From assembly GCA_045642925.1 (NCBI GenBank), contig JAZUJW010000030.1, positions 1 to 35,881 of the forward strand: DNA of 35,881 nucleotides, read 5' to 3'. The number at the start of each line of letters is the position of its first letter. Positions within the stretch are counted from its first letter, which is position 1. Of the stretch, positions 7,667 through 16,200 are shown in pieces. The position numbers and the translations under genes were made by a program. The notes under the pieces were generated by a model. The model saw only the letters and a program-made list of their open reading frames with translations, made no database searches and was not told the origin of the DNA. Origin of the DNA: Firm-04 sp045642925 (lineage in GTDB: Bacteria; Bacillota; Clostridia; Oscillospirales; Ruminococcaceae).

Positions 7667-10189
7667 ATGAAAATCTGTTTTTCTACGCTTGGCTGTCCTG
7701 ATTTTGAGTGGTCTGATGTCTATTCCATGGCGAAAGACCTCGGTTTTGACGGCATTGAGCTTCGTTCCTTCGGCATTCCCGCAGACCCCTACCGCAGTAA
7801 GCCGTTCACAGGCGCACAGCTTCCCAAAACCGTTGTGAAGCTGAAATCGCTCCATCTCACCATTCCCTGCGTCACTTCCAACTGCTGCCTGAACGAAAAG
7901 GAACAGGAAGCTCGTATCCGTGAAGAACTGCTTGCCTGCATGGAACTTGCACAGGCAGTCGGTGCAACCTACATTCGTGTGCTCGGCGACCGTAACCCGG
8001 AACCCTCTGTGGCGGTCGATGATGATTATGTTGCTGCGCTCCTGACCTCTCTGATTCCCGCAGCGGAACAGCATGATGTCACACTGCTGGTTGAAACCAA
8101 CGGCGTTTACAGCGATACCAACCGTCTGAAAGCATTGCTTGATAAAGTCGGAAACTGCCGTGTGGCAGCCCTCTGGGATATGCATCATCCTTATCGTTAC
8201 GGCGGCGAAACACCGCAGCAGACTGTTGCCAATCTGGGCAGCTACATCAAATTTGTTCATACCAAGGACAGTTCTGTGCGGGATGGCAAGCTCACTTATG
8301 AGATGATGGGCAGCGGTGATATGCCGCTGGATGATATGATGGCAGCGCTCGAAAGCATCAACTACAACGGCTTTGTATCGCTTGAATGGGTCAAGCGCTG
8401 GATGCCGTCACTTTCGGATGCCGCAATTGTATTCCCTGCATTTGCTGAATTTATGTCCAAGTATCGGATGCATCATAAGCATGAACTGCAAGTCAACAGC
8501 CGCGGTGACGGCAGTTATATCTGGCCGAAAGAGCGTCTGATTTCCTACACGTTCCCCGATGTGCTTGACCGTGTCTGCGAACAGTTCCCGAATCAGTACG
8601 CATTCCGCTACACCGAACTTGACTATACCCGTACTTATCCGCAGTTCCGTGATGATGTCGATACTTTTGCGCGTTCACTGATTGCAATGGGTGTTGGAAA
8701 GGGTGACCATGTTGCTATCTGGGCGACAAACGTTCCTGCATGGTATATCACATTCTGGGCAACCACGAAAATCGGTGCAGTTCTGGTGACGGTCAACACA
8801 GGAAACAAGATTCACGAAACCGAGTATCTGCTGAAACAATCTGATACGCACACGCTTGTCATGATTGATGCCTACAAGGGTACAAACTATGTTGAAATCA
8901 TGCAGACGCTCTGTCCTGAACTCGAAACCTGTGAACCCGGCAAGCTTTGCTCGAAGAAATTCCCGTATCTCAAAAATATCATCACCATTGAAAGCAAGCA
9001 GAAAGGCTGTTTTTCATGGGATGAAGCACTGGCTCTGCATGAACAGGTACCGCTTTCGGAGGTTGAAAAGCGCCGCCGTGCCATCAGCAAAGATGATGTG
9101 GCAAATATGCAGTATACATCCGGCACGACAGGCTTCCCGAAAGGTGTTATGCTGACGCACAACAATGTCATCAACAACGGCAAAGCCATTGGCGACTGCA
9201 TGGATCTGTCCACCGCAGACCGCATGATGATTCAGGTACCGATGTTCCACTGTTTCGGCATGGTATTGGCAATGACGGCGTCTGTGACGCATGGTGTGAC
9301 CATGTCGCCAATCACGGCATTCTCGCCGCGCAAAGGTCTTGACTGCATCAACCGCGAAAAAATCACTTGTTTCCATGGTGTGCCGACCATGTTCATTGCA
9401 ATGCTTGGTCATGAAAACTTTGCAAAGACTGATTTTTCTCATATGCGCACAGGCATCATGGCAGGTTCTCCGTGTCCGATCAAGACGATGGAAGAAGTCA
9501 TTGAGAAGATGCATATGCCTGAAATCTGCATTACATACGGTCAGACGGAGGCATCTCCGGCAACAACGATGAGCAAGACGACCGACTCCATTGAAACGCG
9601 TGTCAACACGGTTGGCGGCCCGATTTTCGGAGTGGAGTGCAAGATTGTTGACCCTGAAACGGGTGAAGAACTGCCTGACAACATGGATGGTGAATTCTGC
9701 GCACGCGGGTACAACATTATGAAGGGGTACTATAAGATGCCGGAAGCGACGGCGGCTGCGATTGATAATGATGGCTGGCTGCATTCGGGAGATCTGGCGC
9801 GTCGCCTGCCTGACGGAAACTTCAAGATTACGGGCAGAATCAAGGATATGATTATTCGCGGCGGTGAAAACATTTATCCGAAAGAGATTGAAGATTTTCT
9901 GTACACGCATCCGGATGTGCGGGATGTACAGGTCATTGGTGTACCTGATAAGGATTATGGCGAAGAAGTCATGGCGTGTGTAATACGGAATGAGGGTGCG
10001 ACCTGTACAGAGGAAAGTCTGAAGCAATATGTAAAAGACCACATGGACAAGTGCAAGACGCCGAGATACGTTGTATTTGTGGAAGAATTCCCGATGAATG
10101 CGGCAGGAAAGATATTGAAGTACAAGATGCGTGAACAAGCGGTAGACTTGTTGAATCTGCATCAGGCGAACAGTATTGTGACGGCATAA
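7667..10189 (+). CDS. Fusion: sugar-phosphate isomerase/epimerase-like TIM barrel + AMP-forming acyl-CoA synthetase
   Basis: An 840-residue two-part protein. Residues 1-275 look like the xylose isomerase-like TIM barrel (PF01261): start MKICFSTLGCPDFEWSD, DGIELR, VLLVETNG-like strand at about 140-150, WDMHHPYRYGGE, FVHTKDS and FVSLEW, with acidic and His residues placed as metal ligands. Residues 290-840 are a full acyl-CoA synthetase: YTSGTTGFPKG near 483, YGQTEASP near 622, IIRGGENIYPKEIE near 728-741 and Lys in AAGKILKYK near 811. No stop or frameshift separates them. AGAGAGG precedes the ATG. The pairing suggests a sugar- or hydroxyacid-type substrate passed to CoA activation. Each domain is recognised confidently; the joint function is unknown. 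Confidence 0.85.
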   Translation: MKICFSTLGCPDFEWSDVYSMAKDLGFDGIELRSFGIPADPYRSKPFTGAQLPKTVVKLKSLHLTIPCVTSNCCLNEKEQEARIREELLACMELAQAVGATYIRVLGDRNPEPSVAVDDDYVAALLTSLIPAAEQHDVTLLVETNGVYSDTNRLKALLDKVGNCRVAALWDMHHPYRYGGETPQQTVANLGSYIKFVHTKDSSVRDGKLTYEMMGSGDMPLDDMMAALESINYNGFVSLEWVKRWMPSLSDAAIVFPAFAEFMSKYRMHHKHELQVNSRGDGSYIWPKERLISYTFPDVLDRVCEQFPNQYAFRYTELDYTRTYPQFRDDVDTFARSLIAMGVGKGDHVAIWATNVPAWYITFWATTKIGAVLVTVNTGNKIHETEYLLKQSDTHTLVMIDAYKGTNYVEIMQTLCPELETCEPGKLCSKKFPYLKNIITIESKQKGCFSWDEALALHEQVPLSEVEKRRRAISKDDVANMQYTSGTTGFPKGVMLTHNNVINNGKAIGDCMDLSTADRMMIQVPMFHCFGMVLAMTASVTHGVTMSPITAFSPRKGLDCINREKITCFHGVPTMFIAMLGHENFAKTDFSHMRTGIMAGSPCPIKTMEEVIEKMHMPEICITYGQTEASPATTMSKTTDSIETRVNTVGGPIFGVECKIVDPETGEELPDNMDGEFCARGYNIMKGYYKMPEATAAAIDNDGWLHSGDLARRLPDGNFKITGRIKDMIIRGGENIYPKEIEDFLYTHPDVRDVQVIGVPDKDYGEEVMACVIRNEGATCTEESLKQYVKDHMDKCKTPRYVVFVEEFPMNAAGKILKYKMREQAVDLLNLHQANSIVTA

Positions 10190-10254
10190 AGAGAATTTTC
10201 CTGTGCCAAGCGGCTATGCACGCGAAGCGAAACAAAAGTTTTACTCGATTTTTT

Positions 10255-10395
10255 TCAAAAAATCGCGAAGTCCAGAGGCGGAGCCTTTGGTCGCGCTCCG
10301 CAGAGCGCGAAACACCCTTTTATCGTCAAAAATAATCAGGAGGGGGTCTGGGGGAACCCTATTAAGGGGTGCCTCCAGTGCAGTACCCGAATGAA
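10255..10395 (+). repeat. Interspersed palindromic repeat, copy 3
   Basis: It runs CGCGAAGTCCAGAGGCGGAG, CCTTTGGTCGCGCTCCGCAG, AGCGCGAAACACCC, then AATCAGGAGGGGGTCTGGGG and AGTACCCGAATGAAAG. This is the same module order as the minus-strand reading of 35514-35626. It fills the gap between the fusion gene and the convergent terminator. Confidence 0.7.
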
Positions 10396-10399
10396 AGAC

Positions 10400-10444
10400 A
10401 AAGAGGCAAGAGAACGAGTAATCACGTTTTCTTGCCTCTTTTTC
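10400..10444 (+). terminator. Bidirectional terminator between the fusion gene and the radical SAM gene
   Basis: AAAGAGGCAAGAGAACG (10400-10416) pairs with CGTTTTCTTGCCTCTTT (10425-10441), 17 bp with one G-T position. T-rich tracts lie on both strands. It serves the convergent genes ending at 10189 and 10483 and belongs to a GGCAAGAGA terminator family also seen near 13190 and 25532. Confidence 0.85.
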
Positions 10445-10482
10445 TTTCAATTGGAATCCTCATGAAATGGTGCGGGAAGTGC

Positions 10483-11556
10483 TTAGAACAAAATGTCCTT
10501 GAAGCAAAGCTGCGGACAGTGATTGTCAAAATCCCAGCTGTGATATGCGCCGCCATGACAGTACTTCGCTTCACTGCATTGCTTGCACTTCTCGTTCTCA
10601 TCACTCAGGTCTTTACGGAAAATCTCAAAACGATTCTCCCATACATCCTTGAAATTGTCCTTCAGAATGTTGCCCTGCACAAATTCCGGTCTGCGCTCAA
10701 TGTCCAGACAAGCCGTAATGTCACCATTTACCATGATGCTCGCCGTATACAGCCCAGCCGTACACAGGAAATACCAGTCACGTACCTCACGCTCATACTC
10801 CATGCCAAGATAATGACTGCATCCATAACATACAGGCTCTCCCGCAATGCGCTTGTTGCGGATATAATTGAACATCGTGACGTAATCTTCTTTCGTCAGA
10901 ATCAGCTCAGGATGCTGCTTCGCTCTGCCCATCGGCTCCATGTTGATGATACGCCATGAGTCAATATCAATATTCTTGAGAATATCGTACAGTCTGTCCA
11001 GTTCACCAATATTCTGATGCGTCACGACCGTTGTGACCTGAACCGCACGGAATCCGCCCACTTTCAGCAAATTCTGAATGCCATCCATCGCTTTATTCCA
11101 GCCGCCCGGTGTTCTGCGGAATGCATCATGCGTTTCCGGCAGACCGTCCAGACTGATGGAAATGGTTCCCATGCCGACTTCTTTCAGCTTGCGTGCCACT
11201 TCTTCGGTAATCAGTGTGCCGTTGCTGGTCATGCCCCAATGAAAACCAAGTTCATGCGCAATGCCCATAATTTCAAAGAATTCCTTGCGCAGAAGCGGTT
11301 CGCCGCCTGTGATGTCAAGCATATACCCTTCCGTTCCCATGTCCGCTTTCAACTGCGTGAGAAACGTGCGGTACTGTTCGACTGTCAATTCATTTGATGG
11401 CACATCGCCGCAATTACTGCCGCAGTGCAGACAACGCTCATTGCAGCGGAGTGTCAGCTCCAGAAACAAATTGTGAAGCTGCGGCATTTTCATGAGTCCC
11501 TGCCGATAAACGGCAAGGTGATCCATACTTTGCTTTTTGATACTTGTATTCAGCAT
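10483..11556 (-). CDS. Radical SAM/SPASM enzyme, probable maturase of the adjacent YGPP dockerin proteins
   Basis: A 357-residue radical SAM enzyme. CNERCLHC gives the CxxxCxxC [4Fe-4S] ligands Cys38, 42 and 45, with another Cys at 49; GGEP (84-87) binds SAM. The C-terminal SPASM region has C265-x12-G278-x4-C283, then C324-x2-C327-x5-C333 and C347-x3-C351, enough for auxiliary clusters. SPASM proteins mostly modify ribosomal peptides or activate sulfatases; no sulfatase is here. The gene follows the second dockerin/YGPP gene by 22 nt and should share its transcript. Its ATG at 11556 has only a distant GGAG (13 nt), so translation may be low or coupled. The substrate assignment is inference from position. 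Enzyme class is firm. Confidence 0.88.
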   Translation of the reverse strand: MLNTSIKKQSMDHLAVYRQGLMKMPQLHNLFLELTLRCNERCLHCGSNCGDVPSNELTVEQYRTFLTQLKADMGTEGYMLDITGGEPLLRKEFFEIMGIAHELGFHWGMTSNGTLITEEVARKLKEVGMGTISISLDGLPETHDAFRRTPGGWNKAMDGIQNLLKVGGFRAVQVTTVVTHQNIGELDRLYDILKNIDIDSWRIINMEPMGRAKQHPELILTKEDYVTMFNYIRNKRIAGEPVCYGCSHYLGMEYEREVRDWYFLCTAGLYTASIMVNGDITACLDIERRPEFVQGNILKDNFKDVWENRFEIFRKDLSDENEKCKQCSEAKYCHGGAYHSWDFDNHCPQLCFKDILF

Positions 11557-11578
11557 AATATTAACTAATCTCCGTCAT

Positions 11579-12256
11579 TCATTTTTCATGCCATGCAGGT
11601 GGCGGGCCGTAAACAAGCTGTGCGGTCGTTCCTGTGGGGAATGTTTCCGTGTTGATGGTCTTGTCCGTCGTATACGCCGCCGTTGTGCCGTAAACCACTT
11701 GCGTCGTGGACGAGGTCGTCGTCGTGACGACAGGTTCATCCGGCTTGGTGAGGAGGAATTTCAGCAATTCATCTGCATCTTCCTTCGTGATAGAGCCATC
11801 CCGATTCATGTCTGCACCGTAACGCTCGAACCAATCCAAACCAGGCATCGGTTCACCGTTCGCAACCGCTTCTCTTCTGCGGCGAATATTGTCCAGAATA
11901 GCCTGCAAATCTTTCGCATCCACTTTTCTATCGAAATTTGCATCGCCTAAATAGACCATCGGGCCGTAGAGAACCTGTGGAGTGGTCGTGATATCCGTTA
12001 AATTAAAAGAATCGGTCGTGGTGTCTTCCTCCGAGTCGGAAGATTTCGGCGCGGTTGTGGTAAAATAGGATGGTGGGCCATAAACGGTTGTGACTGTGGT
12101 GGACAATGATAAATCCATCAATACAGCTTCTTCAGATACAACTGCGCTTGGCAGATTGCTGCCAGAAGGATCTGATGCTGTTGCAGAGGCAACTGTTGTG
12201 CCGAGTGCGGAAGCAAATACCGCAGCTGTCAGCAGAGATTGTGCTGTCTTTTTCAT
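11579..12256 (-). CDS. Secreted dockerin protein with four YGPP-aromatic motifs, candidate modified-peptide precursor
   Basis: 225 residues. The first 20 (MKKTAQSLLTAAVFASALGT) are a Sec-type signal or leader, identical to those of the paralogue at 12389-13015. A type I dockerin-like pair spans about 103-170 (GDANFDRKVDAKDL and ADMNRDGSITKED). Four motifs surround it: VYGPPSYF (Tyr59), LYGPMVYL (Tyr97), VYGTTAAY (Tyr189) and a near-terminal VYGPPPAW (Tyr216). Thr-rich linkers join them. Two motifs precede and two follow the dockerin. It has its own promoter at 12321-12349 and lies directly before the radical SAM gene. The dockerin call is strong. Its role as a substrate for Tyr/aromatic modification is inference; it could instead be an ordinary cell-surface protein. 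Confidence 0.85.
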   Translation of the reverse strand: MKKTAQSLLTAAVFASALGTTVASATASDPSGSNLPSAVVSEEAVLMDLSLSTTVTTVYGPPSYFTTTAPKSSDSEEDTTTDSFNLTDITTTPQVLYGPMVYLGDANFDRKVDAKDLQAILDNIRRRREAVANGEPMPGLDWFERYGADMNRDGSITKEDADELLKFLLTKPDEPVVTTTTSSTTQVVYGTTAAYTTDKTINTETFPTGTTAQLVYGPPPAWHEK

Positions 12257-12320
12257 AAAGTTATCCTTTCCGAAGCATTGCTCCTTCTATTTACATTCAT
12301 GGTAATGTATTAATGGGGTT

Positions 12321-12349
12321 ATTATAGCATAAGTAATGAAGAATGTCAA
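12321..12349 (-). promoter_or_regulatory. Consensus promoter of the second dockerin/YGPP gene
   Basis: On the minus strand: TTGACA (12349-12344), a 17-bp spacer and TATAAT (12326-12321) with a TGC extended -10. It is perfect at both hexamers, suggesting strong expression of the precursor and the radical SAM gene behind it. Confidence 0.9.
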
Positions 12350-12388
12350 GCTTTTACATGAAAAATAACAGCAAATGTAATGTATGGA

Positions 12389-13015
12389 TTACCATGCGGC
12401 AGGCGGCGGGCCGTAGACAAGCTGTACCGTGGACGATGTGGGGATGGTTTCGGTGGCGATGGGGTCGATATCGGAGAACCATGATGGCGGGCCGTAGACA
12501 TCCTGCATATTGTCGAATGTGGTGGTCGTCACGGCAGGTTCATTTGGTTTGGCAAGCATAAATTTCAGGAGTTCCTCGACATCTTCCTGCGTCAGCGTGC
12601 CGTCCTGATTGAAGTCGGCTTGTTTCCAGAGTTCGATGATGCGGGAATCAATCAAGTATTCCTTTTCAATACACAGCGTTTGTTGCTTCAAAAAGTCGAG
12701 CAAAACCGCAATATCGCGTGCGTCCCAGCGGCCGTCGCGGAGAATCGTGCCTTCGGGCGTATCGTACAGATTGATGGGCCCGTATTCGGGCTGAGGATAT
12801 TTTGAAAGGTCATTGAGGTCGTAGGGGGTAGTTGCAGTGGTCGTATATGCGATGGGCGGGCCGTAGATTGGAGAGGGCAGTGTCACGTCGCAGGTCAGTG
12901 ACATCAAGGAGGCTTCCTGTACGGCTGGTTGTTCGGCAGCATTGGAAGCGAGAGATGTGCCGAGTGCGGAAGCGAACACGGCAGCGGTCAAGAGCGATTG
13001 TGCTGTTTTTTTCAT
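12389..13015 (-). CDS. Secreted dockerin protein with four YGPP-aromatic motifs, paralogue of 11579-12256
   Basis: 208 residues with the same 20-residue leader. Motifs are IYGPPIAY (Tyr51), EYGPINLY (Tyr78), VYGPPSWF (Tyr174) and the extreme C-terminal VYGPPPAAW (Tyr201 to Trp208). Motifs 3 and 4 are 27 residues apart, exactly as in the paralogue. The dockerin half-repeat ADFNQDGTLTQED (about 133-145) is intact, but the first half is degenerate (LRDGRWDARD), so one calcium site may be lost. KPNEP and TTTT linkers match KPDEP and TTTT in the paralogue. AAAGGAG precedes the ATG, and a near-consensus promoter lies at 13057-13085. It probably arose by duplication; the function is inferred as for its partner. 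Confidence 0.83.
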   Translation of the reverse strand: MKKTAQSLLTAAVFASALGTSLASNAAEQPAVQEASLMSLTCDVTLPSPIYGPPIAYTTTATTPYDLNDLSKYPQPEYGPINLYDTPEGTILRDGRWDARDIAVLLDFLKQQTLCIEKEYLIDSRIIELWKQADFNQDGTLTQEDVEELLKFMLAKPNEPAVTTTTFDNMQDVYGPPSWFSDIDPIATETIPTSSTVQLVYGPPPAAW

Positions 13016-13056
13016 GTCAAACTCCTTTCTGGCAGAAACGATATTACTGTATAACT

Positions 13057-13085
13057 ATCATAACATAATGACTTGAAAAAGTCAA
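13057..13085 (-). promoter_or_regulatory. Promoter of the first dockerin/YGPP gene
   Basis: On the minus strand: TTGACT (13085-13080), 17-bp spacer, TATGAT (13062-13057). It lies 41 bp upstream of the ATG at 13015. Confidence 0.8.
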
Positions 13086-13130
13086 TACTATCTATAGAAA
13101 TCGCACGCGATGCATTTCCGGAGACAGTAC

Positions 13131-13184
13131 TTAAGGCAACACCGCACAAAGCACGCCTTACGGCTTGGTGCGGTGTTGCCTTAA
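13131..13184. repeat. Long perfect-stem palindrome (second repeat family)
   Basis: TTAAGGCAACACCGCAC...AAAGC (13131-13152) pairs with its complement at 13163-13184, 22 bp with one G-T position and a 10-nt loop. The left arm recurs at 16562-16597 and a diverged relative (GCACCGCACAAGTCCG on the minus strand) at 27874-27900. No coding content is present. Confidence 0.8.
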
Positions 13185-13189
13185 AAATA

Positions 13190-13236
13190 AAGAGGCAGGA
13201 GAACCGTTCATCACAGTTCTCTTGCCTTCTTCCATA
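13190..13236 (-). terminator. Terminator of the ABC transporter gene
   Basis: On the minus strand GGCAAGAGAAC and GTTCTCCTGCC form the stem, followed by TCTTTATTTTTAA. It lies just beyond the stop at 13258 and separates the transporter transcript from the dockerin/radical SAM transcript. Same family as 10400 and 25532. Confidence 0.8.
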
Positions 13237-13257
13237 AAATTGTTGCTTGGGATGCGA

Positions 13258-16200
13258 TTATTCACTGCGCAGTGCAATGACAGGGTCTTTCTTGGCTGCT
13301 ACCCGCGAAGGAATAATGCCTGCAATCAGCGTCAGAATAATACTGATGCCAATCAGGATCAATCCGTAGATCGGACGCAGGAACGCAACATCCGGTACGC
13401 CGGATACATTCTCTATGATCATGTTGATTGGAATGTCAAGCAGGATCGTAATGCCGACACCCAGCAAGCCTGCCACCAATCCGACAAGGAATGTTTCTGC
13501 ATTGAACACACGGCTGATATCACGCTTTGATGCACCGATCGAACGCAGGATACCAATTTCTTTCGTGCGCTCCAGTACCGAAATGTATGTGATAATACCG
13601 ATCATAATGGACGAAACAACAAGCGAGATCGAAACAAAACCAATCAATACATACGATACCATATTGATGATCTTCGTGACACTCGAAAGCAGAATGCCAA
13701 TGTAGTCCGTGTACTCAATGACGCTTTCATCCTTGCCCTTGCGTTCCATTGAGGCGTTGTAATCATCAATAAAGGCTTCAAATTCTTCCTTCGCTTCAAA
13801 ACTCGGCGAATAAATCATAATCATTGACGGCTCGTCAGGGTCACGCAGACCAAGCAGTTCAAGGTTGCCGTCATAGGTATTGGCAGTGGACTGTGCAAGC
13901 ATCTGGTCTTTGAAGATCTTCAGAAGTTGGTCTTCGTCCATCGTGCCAAGCATCTGCTTGACGCTTTCCGCATCACCTGCGGGATTGAAGGAATTTGCAA
14001 GTGCTTCCTGTTCTTCCGGTGTCATCGCGCCGATCTGTTCCCGAATTGCATCAGCAGTCAGCTGCGATTCTACCATCGTTTTGTAAATGTCCAGCAGCTT
14101 ATCGTCATCCAGTGTTTCCAGCAGGTCGGGGGAAGGTTCGGTTTCCAGAATTTCTGCCAGCGTTCCCATCAGTGCCATCTGACCTTCTTCTGTTTCTGCA
14201 AATGCTTTTGCTTCTTCCAGTGTGATTTTGCTGAGCATCTGTGGCGCAACGGCTGCTACCAGTTCTTCATCGCTCATGGATTCCAGTGCGGATACGACAT
14301 CTTTGCCGTCAAATGAAGTGCCGTAGAACGAGGAGAACATGGACTGCATCTGTGTCAGTTCCGCTTCGGTCATGTTGTCGATATAATCGTATACATCGTC
14401 AATCGTGACTTCGTCAAGGTCTTCGAACGGATAACCCGTGAATACGTCCGTATCTTCATTCTCAAGCTGTTCCTTGACAATGTCGCTCTCTGCATTCTTT
14501 TCCATCAGATAATCGACCAGTTCGCTGGTGTAGCAGATGGTACCCTGCGTCAATGCGCCGGAGGTGACACCGTCTTTGACGCGGACAATGCCGGAAATGT
14601 GCAGGGGAACACCGTCTTTGATTTTCTCTGCCATGTATTCGTCATCTTTGGAACGGTCAACCCAGTAGCCGAGTTTATCATCATATTCGTAGATGTCGGT
14701 GTTCAGCAGCAGACGGAATTCGAGATTCATCAGCTCATCATATTCAAATGCATCTGCCTGTGATTCGAGTTTTTCACCCTTCATGATTTTATCGAATGCA
14801 TCCGAAATTTCATCGGCATCGCGCAAGCCCAGACCGTACATGGTGAGGTCGGTGATACGGTTTTTGTCATCGACGACCAGTACAACATCCCGATAGCTTT
14901 GCGGCCAGTCGCCTGCCAGCACATCATACTGCGTTTCGAGCAATTGCTGGTCACCATAGAGGAGCGCCCAGACGTCCATCATGGAAGTGCCAATATTCAT
15001 CATGGAAGCATACGATGAAGCAGCATTGCTCATGTCATAGCCGAGCATGGAGTAGTAGGCATCGACCATGGGGTTGGGGTTGACCGTCACGATATCGTCT
15101 GCGGTATCGGCAAGATAGATCTGCGGGGTGATGTTGTAGCGATATTCGATGTTGTATTCCGCCAAATCATCGGCGTGCTTTTCGAAATGCTTTTTGAGAG
15201 AAGCCATGTCGTTATCCTTGACTTCTGCGACCATAGCGTTCATCATTTCGGTTGCGGTATCACTGATGTAAACTTTGTCGAGGTCATAATCGCCTTCATC
15301 TTCTGCGGTATCCGCGAGATTTTCCATCAAGCTGTTGAGATTGGCGGCTTGCTGCTGGATGGTCAGCGGGTAAGCAGAAAGGGTATTTTCCTGCACTTCA
15401 TTGATATAGGTCTGGAAGCCGTCCGAGAGGGACAGGATCAAAGAAATGCCGATGATACCGATACTGCCTGCGAAGGAAGTCAGGATGGTTCTGCCTTTTT
15501 TGGTCAGCAAATTTTTGAGGGAAAGACCGAGTGCCGTTCCGTAATTCATGGAAGGGCGCTTCGCTTTCTTTTTGGGCTTTTTCTCCGCTTTTGCAGCAGC
15601 TTTTTCCGCTTTTTTACGGTCAGCTTCCACTTCTTCTTCAGTATAGGGGTTGGAGTCGGAGAGCATTTTGCCGTCCAGGAACCGCAGGATACGGGTAGCG
15701 TACTTTTCCGCGAGTTCGGGGTTATGCGTGACCATGATAATCAGGCGGTCTTTGGAGATTTCCTGGAGGAGATTCATGATCTGCACGGAGGTTTCGGTAT
15801 CGAGAGCGCCGGTAGGTTCATCGGCGAGGAGAATTTCGGGGTTATTGATGAGGGCGCGGGCGATGGCGACACGCTGCATCTGACCGCCGGACATCTGGTT
15901 GGGTTTTTTGTCGAGCTGGTCGCCCAAGCCGACTTTTTCGAGCATTTTCTTTGCACGTTCACGGCGTTCGGATTTTGAAACGCCGGAGAGTGTCAGGGCG
16001 AGTTCGACGTTTGCGAGGACGGTCTGGTGGGGGATGAGGTTATAGTTTTGAAAGACGAAGCCGATGGTGTGGTTACGGTAGTTGTCCCAGTCGCGGTCTT
16101 TGTATTTTTCTGTCGAAGTATCTTGAATGATGAGGTCGCCTTCTGTGTAGCGGTCCAGGCCGCCGACGATATTAAGCAAGGTTGTTTTGCCGCAGCCGGA

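Noticed and set aside
6965..8260. 431-codon frame on the minus strand
   Set aside because: It lies antisense to the acyl-CoA synthetase and fusion genes, has no ribosome site and a Cys/His/Phe-rich composition typical of antisense shadows.
9014..10162. 382-codon minus-strand frame
   Set aside because: Antisense to the acyl-CoA synthetase half of the fusion, whose motifs are intact; Arg/His-rich with no domain.
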